A DNA stretch of 64,000 bases, taken from Companilactobacillus pabuli. Lineage in GTDB: Bacteria > Bacillota > Bacilli > Lactobacillales > Lactobacillaceae. Positions 53,268-61,898 of this stretch are shown here, in pieces (within the stretch, counting starts at the first letter, position 1; each line of letters starts with the position of its first letter). The notes below the pieces were generated by a model. It was not told where the DNA came from and searched no databases. It saw only the letters and a program-made list of their open reading frames with translations. The translations under genes and the position numbers were made by a program. Where the stretch lies: NCBI RefSeq assembly GCF_014058425.1, contig NZ_CP049366.1, positions 558,001 through 622,000 on the forward strand, given 5' to 3'.

Positions 53268-53540
53268 TGATCGGGGGAAGTAATTCAACCTCGTTAGTAC
53301 AGAAAGCCTCTAATTGCTGAGATGAGGACAACGACTTGAATGAAAATGACCCGTGATTGGTGCGCTGAATCTTCGGATAAAGATGCAATGGTTGGTACCC
53401 TTTACAGTACACGCGTATAGAATTTTTGTACGTTGTTAAGGGGATAAGTGTAAATTTATTCCGAATTAGAATGGTACCGCGGAAAGCCGCTTCTAACATT
53501 GAACCCAGTGGGTTTAGTTAGAAGTGGCTTTTTTGTTTCT
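53268..53540 (+). ncRNA. T-box leader 1, methionine specifier
   Basis: Stem I: CGGG (53272) pairs with CCCG (53350) and ATTCAA with TTGAAT, leaving a specifier loop GAAAATGA whose codon is ATG (53346-53348). The apical AGAAAGCC..GCTGAGATG segments are standard. The T-box AATGGTACCGCGG (53470-53482) carries TGGT to pair with uncharged tRNA-Met. Terminator: AAGCC-CTTCTAAC pairs with GTTAGAAG-GGCTT then T6 (ends 53536). It switches on metQ1 when methionine is short. Confidence 0.92.
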
Positions 53541-53587
53541 ATAGATATTTTCAGTTGATTAAGTATTAGTTAAGGTGGGAGAGAAAT

Positions 53588-54412
53588 ATGAGTAAATTTA
53601 AGAAGTTTAGCAAGGTTATCTTATTAGCCTTCACAGCATTGTTTATTTTTGTACTAGCTGGTTGTGGAAAACAAAGCAGCGACAAAACAGTGAAGGTTGG
53701 TATCAATCCTTCTGATGAAGAAATTTGGAAGGTAGTTAAGAAGAATGTTAAGAGTGAAGGAATTGATCTTCAAATCAAGACTTTCAGTGATTACAATCAA
53801 CCAAATACAGCTTTGAACCAAGGAGAAGTTGATATCAACGCTTATCAACATACTGATTTCCTAAATTCATGGAACAAAGCACACAAAACAGATTTAGTTT
53901 CAATTGGTAAAACAGTTATTCAACCAATGGCTCTTTACTCAAAGAAGATCACAAAGCTTAGTCAATTAAAGAACGGCGATAAAATTGCTATTCCAAATGA
54001 TGCTTCAAATGAAGCTCGTGCACTACAACTACTAGAATATAACGGTATTTTAAAACTAGATGATAGCAAGACATTGCCATCAACTAAAGATATTAAAGAA
54101 AACAAATTGAACTTGAAATTTACAACTGTTGATGCAGCCCAAACAGCTCGTGTCATGGATGATGTTACTGCTTCAATCGTTAATGGTAACGTTGCTAATG
54201 ATGCTAAATTGAATCCTAAGAAAGCTGTTGTAACAGAAAAAATCAACAAGAACTCAATTCCTTGGATCAATATCATCGTTGCTCAAAAGAAAGACAAGAA
54301 CAACAAGACTTACAAGAAGGTTGTTAAAGCTTTCCAAACAAAAGATGTTGAAAAAGCTATCAAGAAAGTTTACGGCGGAAACGAAATTCCAGCCTGGAAC
54401 GCAAAATTATAA
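53588..54412 (+). CDS. metQ: Methionine ABC transporter substrate-binding lipoprotein 1
   Basis: 274 aa NlpA/MetQ family. Lipobox LAGC at 23-26 makes Cys-26 the lipid-anchored N-terminus. The ligand-binding core has the family's DYNQPNTALNQGEVDINAYQH (residues about 63-83) and WIN near the C-terminus. It binds D- or L-methionine outside the membrane and delivers it to MetI-MetN. It is first in the locus, directly behind T-box 1, and followed by an M20 peptidase gene, metN and metI. Confidence 0.93.
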   Translation: MSKFKKFSKVILLAFTALFIFVLAGCGKQSSDKTVKVGINPSDEEIWKVVKKNVKSEGIDLQIKTFSDYNQPNTALNQGEVDINAYQHTDFLNSWNKAHKTDLVSIGKTVIQPMALYSKKITKLSQLKNGDKIAIPNDASNEARALQLLEYNGILKLDDSKTLPSTKDIKENKLNLKFTTVDAAQTARVMDDVTASIVNGNVANDAKLNPKKAVVTEKINKNSIPWINIIVAQKKDKNNKTYKKVVKAFQTKDVEKAIKKVYGGNEIPAWNAKL

Positions 54413-54443
54413 TCAGACGTTAAAAATATGAGGAGGTTTTCTA

Positions 54444-55778
54444 ATGTCAAAATTATCAGATCCATTAATTCAGAATTCGATTGAAGATTTAGAGAAATAT
54501 ATCGCACTGCCATCTGTTTCAGCAAAGAATCAATCTATCCCTGAGACAGCCGAATTCCTCAAAAATCTACTACAAGATTTCGGAGCCGATGCTACAGTTT
54601 GGGACGAGTTTGAATCCCCTGTCGTCTTTGCGGAAATTAAACCTAAAAAGCCAAGTGATACTACCATCCTGATTTACAATCACTATGATGTACAACCAGC
54701 AGAACCACTTGAGCTTTGGAATTCAGATCCTTTCAAATTAAAAGTGACGGATGATAAGTTTATCGGACGTGGAGTTTCCGATTGTAAGGCTGACTTAATC
54801 AGTCGTATCACAGCTTTAAAGATTTATCGTCAAGAACACGGCGACCTACCTTGCAACATTAAATTCTTAGTTGAAGGACAAGAAGAAGTTGCTAGTCGTC
54901 ATTTGGAAGATTATTTGAAAAAATATTCCGACAAGTTATCGGCTGATTTGGTAATTTGGGAATCAGGCTACAAAAACGAAAGGGAACAATTTAATTTCAC
55001 TGGTGGAAATAAAGGTGTCCTATGTTTTGAACTTGAAGCCACTTCCGCAAACATTGATCTTCATTCATCATTTGCTGCAGTAGTTGATTCCGCTACTTGG
55101 AGATTAGCTCAAGCTTTGAATGCTTTGAGAACTCCAGATGGAGACATTAAGATTCCTGGTTTCTATGACGATGTTGTAGAACCAACTCAAAAGGAAATTG
55201 ATTTAGTTAATAAAGCAACTAATCCTGATTTGAAGTCAAAATGGGATTTGCAAGTTCCATTGTTGAAGAACAAGTCAGTTAACTACAATTTGACTTTTAA
55301 TCCTACTATTAATATAGAAGGAATCAGCAGTGGTTGGGAAGGACAAGGTGTTAAAACCGTTACTCCTAAAGCTGCAACAGCCAAATTAGAGTTCCGCTTA
55401 GTACCAAATCAAGATCCACATGATTTATTCGATAAATTAACCAAGTATTTGAATGATCAAGGATTTAAAGATATTAAAGTTAAGTATTTATTAGGCGAAA
55501 AGGGTTATCGTTGGGATTTAGATAGTCCAATCGTTAATAAATTGATTGATACAGCCAAAGATTTCTTCGGCGGAGAAGATAAAGTAGAAGCTTTGCCATC
55601 AAGTCCTGGTACTGGTCCAATGAACCTAGTCAACCACTATACAAAAGCTTCAATCGTTTCAACTGGAGTTAGCTATTCAAAAGCTGGCAATCATGCACCA
55701 AACGAAAATATTCGGATTCAAGATTACTTAGATTTCATTGATTTCTTTAATCAATTCTTGGGTAAATTAAGGGAGTAG
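54444..55778 (+). CDS. M20-family dipeptidase/metallohydrolase
   Basis: 444 aa two-zinc hydrolase. The first zinc motif is YNHYDVQP (His-80, Asp-82), then GRGVSDCKAD, the EGQEEVAS pair (catalytic and bridging Glu), and LHSS in the dimer domain. The length suits the CNDP/DapE-like dipeptidase group. Its place between metQ1 and metN suggests it releases methionine from peptides or N-substituted forms; that is inference. It is preceded by AGGAGG and lies in the same transcript as its neighbours. Confidence 0.88.
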   Translation: MSKLSDPLIQNSIEDLEKYIALPSVSAKNQSIPETAEFLKNLLQDFGADATVWDEFESPVVFAEIKPKKPSDTTILIYNHYDVQPAEPLELWNSDPFKLKVTDDKFIGRGVSDCKADLISRITALKIYRQEHGDLPCNIKFLVEGQEEVASRHLEDYLKKYSDKLSADLVIWESGYKNEREQFNFTGGNKGVLCFELEATSANIDLHSSFAAVVDSATWRLAQALNALRTPDGDIKIPGFYDDVVEPTQKEIDLVNKATNPDLKSKWDLQVPLLKNKSVNYNLTFNPTINIEGISSGWEGQGVKTVTPKAATAKLEFRLVPNQDPHDLFDKLTKYLNDQGFKDIKVKYLLGEKGYRWDLDSPIVNKLIDTAKDFFGGEDKVEALPSSPGTGPMNLVNHYTKASIVSTGVSYSKAGNHAPNENIRIQDYLDFIDFFNQFLGKLRE

Positions 55779-55785
55779 TAAATAA

Positions 55786-56844
55786 ATGGCAGAACAAAAT
55801 GGGATAATTCAGCTAAAAGATATTGACGTTACTTTCCACAATGAAGGTAAAACAATTGAAGCCGTTAAAAATGTTTCAATTGATGTTCAAAAAGGTGACG
55901 TCTTTGGTGTTATTGGTTACTCTGGTGCCGGTAAAAGTACGTTGGTTCGTGTAATTAATTTATTGCAACAACCAACTTCCGGTTCAGTGATCGTTAACAA
56001 CCAAGATATGCTCAAACTAAGTCAAAAAGATTTACGTAAAGCACGTCGTAATATTGGAATGATTTTCCAACACTTTAATCTAATGAATTCTCTGACAGTC
56101 TATGGAAATGTTGATTTTCCATTGAGAGATTCAGGATTGAGTAAAGCAGAACGCAAGAAGAAAATTGATCACTTACTAGATATTGTTGGTTTGAGTGACC
56201 GTGCTCATAACTATCCGTCACAATTATCTGGTGGTCAAAAACAACGTGTTGCGATTGCCCGTGCTTTGGCTTCAGATCCAGAGATTTTGATTTCTGATGA
56301 AGCAACCAGTGCCCTAGATCCTAAGACGACTACTGAAATTTTGAACTTGCTGGGTCGTTTGAATAAGGAACTAGGTATCACAATCGTTATCATTACTCAC
56401 GAAATGGATGCTATCAAACAAATTTGTAATCGTGTTGCCGTCATGGAAAACGGTCAATTGATCGAAGAAGGTAGTTTGTTGACAATCTTTGGTCAACCTA
56501 AGGAAAAACTTACTAAGGACTTTGTTAATACCTCAACTCATATCGGTTCAGTTCTTGATGAAATTAGAGAGAGCGGTATTGTCGATAAGTTATCTGGTCG
56601 TTTGATTGAACTTAATTACATCGGTGATTCTACTAATGAACCAATCGTAGTTGAACTTTATAAGCGTTTTGAAGTTGAAGCTAATATTTTGTTCAGTAAT
56701 ATCGAAAGATTGCAAAATACAACTGTTGGTATCATGCTCTTTGCTTTAACTGGTGAAGATCAAAAGGTTGAAGAAGCTATCAAGTATTTGAATAGCTTGA
56801 ACGTAAATGTTAAAGAAATTAGTTTAGAGAAAGAAGGCAAATAA
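55786..56844 (+). CDS. metN: Methionine ABC transporter ATP-binding protein
   Basis: 352 aa. Walker [10 protein letters not shown] is at 44-52, signature LSGGQ at 147-151, Walker [13 protein letters not shown] just after. The C-terminal ~80 residues form the NIL/ACT-like domain (about 270-350) that in E. coli MetN senses methionine and inhibits transport. It energises MetI with MetQ. It lies seven bases after the peptidase gene and three bases before metI. Confidence 0.95.
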   Translation: MAEQNGIIQLKDIDVTFHNEGKTIEAVKNVSIDVQKGDVFGVIGYSGAGKSTLVRVINLLQQPTSGSVIVNNQDMLKLSQKDLRKARRNIGMIFQHFNLMNSLTVYGNVDFPLRDSGLSKAERKKKIDHLLDIVGLSDRAHNYPSQLSGGQKQRVAIARALASDPEILISDEATSALDPKTTTEILNLLGRLNKELGITIVIITHEMDAIKQICNRVAVMENGQLIEEGSLLTIFGQPKEKLTKDFVNTSTHIGSVLDEIRESGIVDKLSGRLIELNYIGDSTNEPIVVELYKRFEVEANILFSNIERLQNTTVGIMLFALTGEDQKVEEAIKYLNSLNVNVKEISLEKEGK

Positions 56845-56847
56845 TTT

Positions 56848-57537
56848 ATGGCAGATTTAGTTAATAAATTTTTACCAAACGTCGTCGCCAATTGGGAAGG
56901 TGACAATGGTTTCGTAGTTGCAATTTGGCAAACATTATATATGACTTTTGTCAGTGCCTTATTTGCTGGAATCATCGGAATTATCTTAGGAATTTTACTA
57001 GTTGTCACAGCAGAAGATGGTATCACACCACATAAAGCTTTCTATACTTGCTTAGACAAACTAGTTAACCTATTCAGATCAATTCCTTTCATTATCTTAC
57101 TAGCTGTTATTGGACCATTTACTAAGCTAGTTGTTGGACAAACAATTGGACCTACTGGAGCTTTAGTTCCGTTAGTCGTAGGTACTGCACCATTCTTTGC
57201 CAGACAAGTGCAATTAGCTTTAGTTGAAGTTGATCCTGGTGTTATCGAAGCCGCTGAAGCAATCGGACTTTCACCAATGAAGATCATCTTCCGAGTTTAT
57301 TTACGTGAAGGACTTCCAGAATTAATCCGTTCTGGTACTCTAACAATTATCAGTTTGATTGGATTAACTGCCATGGCTGGTGCCGTTGGTGGTGGTGGTC
57401 TAGGTAACATGGCCATTTCCGTTGGTTATCAACGATTTGAAAATGATGTTACTATCGTATCTATGTTATTCATCCTAGTCCTTGTTTTTGTAATTCAAGG
57501 AATCGGTGATTTCGCAGTACGTAAATTAGAACATTAA
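56848..57537 (+). CDS. metI: Methionine ABC transporter permease
   Basis: 229 aa BPD-type permease with about five membrane helices. The cytoplasmic coupling loop EAAEAIGLSPMKIIFRV (EAA motif) contacts MetN. It forms a homodimer in related systems. It is the last gene before T-box 2; no terminator other than that T-box follows. Confidence 0.95.
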   Translation: MADLVNKFLPNVVANWEGDNGFVVAIWQTLYMTFVSALFAGIIGIILGILLVVTAEDGITPHKAFYTCLDKLVNLFRSIPFIILLAVIGPFTKLVVGQTIGPTGALVPLVVGTAPFFARQVQLALVEVDPGVIEAAEAIGLSPMKIIFRVYLREGLPELIRSGTLTIISLIGLTAMAGAVGGGGLGNMAISVGYQRFENDVTIVSMLFILVLVFVIQGIGDFAVRKLEH

Positions 57538-57544
57538 TAACAAA

Positions 57545-57808
57545 ATGAACGAAAAAGTAGTCTATTTACCACAATTTGTTCAGAAAGTCTCGGTAGCTGT
57601 GAAGAGATCAAATTAATAGATGAAAAATGACTCGTGATTGGCATTCCCGAATAATCAAGGAATGATGGCTAGTACCCATTAAAATACTGACATGTGCAAT
57701 ACATGTTGTTGAGAAAAGTAAGTGTGAATTTACTTTTGAAATAGAATGGTACCACGCCAAATAGCGTTTCTATCTAAGGGATGACCTTTGATAGGAGCGC
57801 TTTTTTAG
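57545..57808 (+). ncRNA. T-box leader 2, methionine specifier, inside the locus
   Basis: Stem I: ACGA pairs with TCGT and TCTATT with AATAGA; the specifier loop TGAAAAATGAC holds ATG at 57627-57629. The T-box AGAATGGTACCACGCC is at 57743-57757. Terminator: GCG-TTTCTATC pairs with GATAGGAGCGC, then T6 (to 57807). It controls metQ2 and metQ3. It begins eight bases after metI with no obvious promoter of its own. Confidence 0.9.
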
Positions 57809-57827
57809 TTGAGAAGGAGAGATATCT

Positions 57828-58658
57828 ATGAAAAAACTTAAGGGATTATTTTTGTTAGTTGTTGCTACATTTAGTTTATTCTTGTTGGCCGCTTGTGGGA
57901 ATTCACAGGCTAGTGGCAATGGGGAAAAGACAGTTAAAATCGGTGTTACGGATTCCGACCACAGAACTTTAGATGCTGTAGCTAAAAAAGTTAAAAAAGA
58001 AGGTATCAACATTAAAATTGTTGAATTTTCCGATTATAATCAACCAAATACTGCTTTACAACAAGGTGAAATTGATTTAAATGCTTTTCAAACGGTAACT
58101 TTCCAAAATGATTGGAACAAGAAACACCACAGTAATATCGTTTCAATCGGTTCAACCGTTATTGCACCAATGTCACTCTTTTCTAAAAAAGTAACAAGCG
58201 TTGATCAAATTAAAGAAGGATCTAAGATCGCTGTTCCAAACGATGCCACTAATGAAGGTCGTGCTTTACAATTATTGGAAAGTGCCGGCTTAATTAAATT
58301 GGATAACAGCAAGATTCCTAATTTGAAAGATATCACTGAAAATAAATTAGATTTAAAGATTTCAGCTCTTGATGCTGCGCAAACTGCTAAATCATTAGAT
58401 GAAATGACCGCTGCAGTTGTTAATAGTGGTGTTGCCAACGATGCTAAATTGAATCGTAAGAAAGCAATTTATCAAGAAAAAGTAACTGCTAAGTCTAAGC
58501 CTTATGTCAATATTATTTCTGCTAATAAGAAGGACAAGAATAATAAGACTTACAAGAAGATCGTTAAAGCTTATCACTCAAAAGATATTGCTAAAGAAAT
58601 CAAAAAAGACTATAACGGTTATGAACTACCAGCTTGGAATTACAAGATTTTACAATAG
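57828..58658 (+). CDS. MetQ-like substrate-binding lipoprotein 2
   Basis: 276 aa NlpA/MetQ family. Lipobox LAAC is at 20-23. The core reads DYNQPNTALQQGEIDLNAFQ, with Phe in place of the Tyr of MetQ1. It is closer to the third copy than to the first (shared NATNEGRALQLLESAGLI). It presumably uses MetN-MetI with another methionine form or analogue; ligand not proved. A GAAGGAGA site precedes the ATG. Controlled by T-box 2. Confidence 0.9.
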   Translation: MKKLKGLFLLVVATFSLFLLAACGNSQASGNGEKTVKIGVTDSDHRTLDAVAKKVKKEGINIKIVEFSDYNQPNTALQQGEIDLNAFQTVTFQNDWNKKHHSNIVSIGSTVIAPMSLFSKKVTSVDQIKEGSKIAVPNDATNEGRALQLLESAGLIKLDNSKIPNLKDITENKLDLKISALDAAQTAKSLDEMTAAVVNSGVANDAKLNRKKAIYQEKVTAKSKPYVNIISANKKDKNNKTYKKIVKAYHSKDIAKEIKKDYNGYELPAWNYKILQ

Positions 58659-58689
58659 AATAGTTTTTGCTTTAATTGTTTTGCCATAA

Positions 58690-58725
58690 GAAGGCATTTC
58701 TATTAAGCAAGGGGGATGCCTTTTC
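58690..58725 (+). terminator. Weak hairpin between metQ2 and metQ3
   Basis: AAGGCAT and ATGCCTT pair around an 18-base loop followed by TTTTC. It may reduce readthrough into the third copy. Confidence 0.4.
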
Positions 58726-58744
58726 AAATTTGAGGAGGAAAATC

Positions 58745-59572
58745 ATGCTAAAGAACCGAATTAAGGGAATATTGTTAATATTCATTACCACACTTAGTTT
58801 GTTCATTTTAGCTGGTTGTGGGGGCAATCAGTCAAGTAGTAAGACCGTCAAGGTTGGAATTACAGGTGCCAATGATCCGGCACTTGAAAAGGTCAAAGAA
58901 ATCGTCAAAAAAGAGGGAATTAACATTAAAATTGTGCAATTCTCAGATTACAGTCAACCCAATACCGCATTAGCTAATGGTGAGATTGATATGAATGATT
59001 TTCAGACTTATACTTTCCAATCTGATTGGAACAAAAAACACAAGACTAATATTGTTACTTTGGGAACCACCGTTATTGCACCAATGTCACTTTTTTCTAA
59101 GAAAATCACTAAGTTGAGTCAACTTAAAAAGGGTGATAAAGTAGCTATACCTAATGATGTTACTAATGAAGGCCGGGCCTTACAATTATTGGAAAGTGCC
59201 GGTTTAATTGAATTAGATAATAGCAAGATTCCTAACTTAAGAGATATTAAAAAATACAATGTTGGAATTAAAATTTCATCGCTCGATGCTGGACAAACCG
59301 CTAAGTCACTCGATGATGTTACAGCTGCCTGTGTCAACAGTGGTGTTGCTAGTGACGCCAAGTTGAATCCTAAAGATGCAATTTATCGAGAGAAAATAAC
59401 TGCTAAGTCTAAGCCTTATGTAAACATTCTTTCCACAAATGCAAAGGATAAAGATAATCCTACCTTCAAAAAAATTGTGAAGGCCTATCACACCAAGGAA
59501 GTTGCTAATGTTATTAAAAAGCAATTCCATGGCTATGAAAGTCCAGCTTGGACTTATAAAATTTTACAATAA
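58745..59572 (+). CDS. MetQ-like substrate-binding lipoprotein 3
   Basis: 275 aa NlpA/MetQ family. Lipobox LAGC is at 22-25. The core motif reads DYSQPNTALANGEIDMNDFQ. A Cys appears in the AACVNSGVASDAK segment that the other copies lack. The ATG at 58745 has a perfect GAGGAGG site; the frame is open back to 58676. It is the last gene of the met locus and is followed by a strong terminator. Confidence 0.9.
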   Translation: MLKNRIKGILLIFITTLSLFILAGCGGNQSSSKTVKVGITGANDPALEKVKEIVKKEGINIKIVQFSDYSQPNTALANGEIDMNDFQTYTFQSDWNKKHKTNIVTLGTTVIAPMSLFSKKITKLSQLKKGDKVAIPNDVTNEGRALQLLESAGLIELDNSKIPNLRDIKKYNVGIKISSLDAGQTAKSLDDVTAACVNSGVASDAKLNPKDAIYREKITAKSKPYVNILSTNAKDKDNPTFKKIVKAYHTKEVANVIKKQFHGYESPAWTYKILQ

Positions 59573-59573
59573 T

Positions 59574-59608
59574 AAAAAAGGAACTGTTTTTGAAAGCAGT
59601 TCCTTTTT
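59574..59608 (+). terminator. Terminator of the met locus
   Basis: AAAAAGGAACTG pairs with CAGTTCCTTTTT. Confidence 0.9.
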
Positions 59609-59673
59609 GTATGTTTTTATTCCGGTTTTCCTTTAGAATAAAGGTAGTATACAAGAGAGAAATCAGGGATAAT

Positions 59674-60492
59674 ATGAAAAATTTAGGGAGTGTCTTGAAA
59701 GAGTTACGAAAAGAAAAAGGCTTAACTCAAAAAGAATTAGCTGATGGGATTTGTGCGCAATCAATGTTGTCAGCAATCGAAAATGATGTCTACGTACCAA
59801 ATGCAAATTTATTAATTAATTTAGCTAATCGTTTGGGGGTCGATTTAGGAGAAATCAGTTTGGCTAATAATTTTGCCATTAGTGATAAAGCTGAATTTAA
59901 TGAAACTATTGATGAACTCTGCAATCAACATCAGTATCAACAAATACTTGAATTTTTACAAAAGCCTGAGGTGTTGGATAACTTGCAAACTGCTAAGCAA
60001 ATGCAGGTTTATTACTATTATTTAGGTGTAGCTCAATTGCAAACTAATGCGGTTGATGAAGCAGTGAGATCATTTAAGTCATCGTTGACAGAAGTTAATC
60101 ACCTACACTTGGACACAATCTCACGTTTGGCATATTTAGCCATGGGTTATATTTATTCATTAAAGAATAAACGCACAGCAGCAGTGGATAATATTGATTT
60201 GGCTTTTCGTAATTGGGATGATTACAACTATGATGAAAACCAAAATATTTTATATTATTTGGCTGCACTGATTTATTTCAAGCTGAACGATTATCAAAAT
60301 TCAACCGCTTATTTGGTAGATGGAATTACTTTCATTGCCAAACATAATTCCCATTATATGTTAGCTAATTGTTATTTCTTGATGGCTCGACTAGCTCAAG
60401 AAGCTCATGATGATGACGAACGTCTTGAAGCCCATCGTCGTAAGGATTTATTCAGTGAGTTGTACAATGAACAAATCTTTCAAGACTTCTAA
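59674..60492 (+). CDS. XRE-family regulator with TPR-like C-terminus
   Basis: 272 aa. The N-terminal helix-turn-helix (about 6-60: LRKEKGLTQKELADGICAQSMLSAIEND) is of the Rgg/PlcR kind. The rest is a row of helical TPR-like repeats (YYYLGVAQLQTNAVDEAVRSF, LAYLAMGYIYSLKNKRTAAV), the layout of RRNPP regulators that bind short peptides. No peptide gene is seen next to it. The ATG at 59674 follows CAGGGAT; the frame is open to 59590. It is upstream of, but not clearly linked to, the PspC genes. Confidence 0.82.
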   Translation: MKNLGSVLKELRKEKGLTQKELADGICAQSMLSAIENDVYVPNANLLINLANRLGVDLGEISLANNFAISDKAEFNETIDELCNQHQYQQILEFLQKPEVLDNLQTAKQMQVYYYYLGVAQLQTNAVDEAVRSFKSSLTEVNHLHLDTISRLAYLAMGYIYSLKNKRTAAVDNIDLAFRNWDDYNYDENQNILYYLAALIYFKLNDYQNSTAYLVDGITFIAKHNSHYMLANCYFLMARLAQEAHDDDERLEAHRRKDLFSELYNEQIFQDF

Positions 60493-60507
60493 AATATGTG
60501 ACAAATT

Positions 60508-60530
60508 TGTAAGTCAATTGTAAGTATTAT
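60508..60530 (+). promoter_or_regulatory. Direct-repeat response-regulator site before PspC genes
   Basis: TGTAAG, 5 bases, TGTAAG (60508-60524), then TATTAT at 60525-60530. Two half-sites one DNA turn apart next to the -10 are typical of OmpR-type regulators and resemble the WalR box (TGTWAH-N5-TGTWAH) except for the final G. Confidence 0.45.
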
Positions 60531-60591
60531 AAATGTAATTATTTAGAGGAATAGATTAATATATTAGATAAAGATAAAGGGGGAAGTAAAC

Positions 60592-60777
60592 ATGCATATT
60601 CCAATTAAACGTTCTTACAGTAACAAAGTTTTTGCAGGGGTAATTGGTGGATTATCAGAGCACTTTCAATGGAATCCAGCGATTGCTAGAGTTTTGTGGG
60701 TAATTGTTAGTTTAACGCCATTCCCAGGTATTATCGCTTATTTAGTTCTCTGGATGTTGATGGAAAATCCGGATTAA
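60592..60777 (+). CDS. PspC-domain small membrane protein 1
   Basis: 61 aa, essentially one PspC domain: basic RSYSNKVFAGVIGGLSEHFQWNP, then a hydrophobic helix (about 30-55) ending WMLMENPD. PspC proteins sense or buffer membrane stress; in Gram-positives they are often part of LiaFSR-type stress units. A GGGGGAAG site precedes the ATG. A second copy follows after 18 bases. Confidence 0.88.
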   Translation: MHIPIKRSYSNKVFAGVIGGLSEHFQWNPAIARVLWVIVSLTPFPGIIAYLVLWMLMENPD

Positions 60778-60795
60778 TCTGTTGAGGTGAAAGTA

Positions 60796-60984
60796 ATGCA
60801 TATTTCAGTTAGAAGATCTAAAGATAATCAAGTGTTAGGTGGTGTCATAGCCGGCTTCTGTGAAAAATTCGATTGGAATCCAGCTGTTGGTCGAATATTA
60901 TATGTAGCCTTATCATTGACGCCAGTTTTCCCAGGCATCATCGTTTACTTAATTTTGTTGTTAATTATGGAAAAACCCGAATAA
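60796..60984 (+). CDS. PspC-domain small membrane protein 2
   Basis: 62 aa paralogue of the preceding gene (MHISVRRSKDNQVLGGVIAGF against MHIPIKRSYSNKVFAGVIGG). It has the same size and helix, with a Cys at FCEKFDWNP. The ATG at 60796 follows GAGGTGA; an in-frame GTG at 60787 lies inside that site. They are a tandem duplication, co-transcribed, and end at a bidirectional terminator. Confidence 0.87.
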   Translation: MHISVRRSKDNQVLGGVIAGFCEKFDWNPAVGRILYVALSLTPVFPGIIVYLILLLIMEKPE

Positions 60985-61019
60985 AAAAGCTCGTTAGATG
61001 AAAGTCTAACGAGTTTTTT
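60983..61019. terminator. Bidirectional terminator
   Basis: AAAAGCTCGTTAGA pairs with TCTAACGAGTTTTTT. Confidence 0.9.
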
Positions 61020-61020
61020 G

Positions 61021-61812
61021 TTACAACTCAAAATAAGTTTGCAAAGTATTGAGAACACCATTGTGATTGTTGTCGGTTTCCGTAACTAAGTCAGAAACTT
61101 GTAATATTTCTGGTTTGGCATTTTTCATAGCGACGCCGAGGCCAACTTCTTGAATCATTTCTAAATCATTAAGATTGTCTCCAAAAGCCATGATTTCAGT
61201 TAATGGAATGTCTTTTAATTTACTTAAATGATTCAAAGCAATGCCTTTATCAATGTTGCTACGCATGATGTCGATACTACCAAAGCCACTAACAGCAGCA
61301 TAGACCTCTTGTCCGTAATGTTCGTTTAAAAAGTCGATAGCTTGGGTTAAATCATCATGTTTTAATTGGATATTGAATTTGAAGAAGGTGTCATCAACTT
61401 GGAATAAATCAGGAACAATTCTGAGATTTTTCATGTGATAGAGTGGCAAATCTTTCTTACTTTCAGCGTAAGTAGCTTTTTTACCAGAAATTGACAATGA
61501 TTTTAAATCTAATTCACTGTTTAAAGATTTAATCATGTCGTGAACTAGCGCCTTTGGCATGGGATGTTCGAAGATAGTTTTTCCCGCTTCAACTATTTGA
61601 GCACCATTTTCAGCAATGAACAAATCAATATCAGGAGTTTTTTCGAAAATTCTTCTTAAATGATCGTAATTATTGCCACTTGCCACAGTAAATAAAATAT
61701 TTTTTTGATGAAGTTTATTGATATAATCATTCAAACGTTTTATATCATAATTCTTGTCATCATCGAACAAAGTTCCATCAATATCGGTTGCAACTAATTT
61801 TATTTCAGCCAA
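61021..61812 (-). CDS. Cof-type HAD-superfamily phosphatase
   Basis: 263 aa. Motif I DIDGTLF is near the N-terminus (residues about 10-16), and motif IV GDNLNDLEMIQEVGLGVAMKNA is near the end. The C2 cap lies between. It is a paralogue of the 3917-4792 phosphatase with the same motif order. The start is TTG at 61812, behind a perfect ATAGGAGG site; the frame is open to 61872, where no ribosome site is present. The sugar-phosphate or flavin-nucleotide substrate is unknown. Confidence 0.88.
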   Translation of the reverse strand: MAEIKLVATDIDGTLFDDDKNYDIKRLNDYINKLHQKNILFTVASGNNYDHLRRIFEKTPDIDLFIAENGAQIVEAGKTIFEHPMPKALVHDMIKSLNSELDLKSLSISGKKATYAESKKDLPLYHMKNLRIVPDLFQVDDTFFKFNIQLKHDDLTQAIDFLNEHYGQEVYAAVSGFGSIDIMRSNIDKGIALNHLSKLKDIPLTEIMAFGDNLNDLEMIQEVGLGVAMKNAKPEILQVSDLVTETDNNHNGVLNTLQTYFEL

Positions 61813-61898
61813 ATTATTTCCTCCTATTTGTTTCGTCAGTAAAAATGATACACGACCAGAATAAAAAAACAACCGACTTATGTAATCGGTTGTAAGTA

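Noticed and set aside
53215-53499. 94-aa frame on the minus strand
   Set aside because: It lies over the T-box leader and has no ribosome site.
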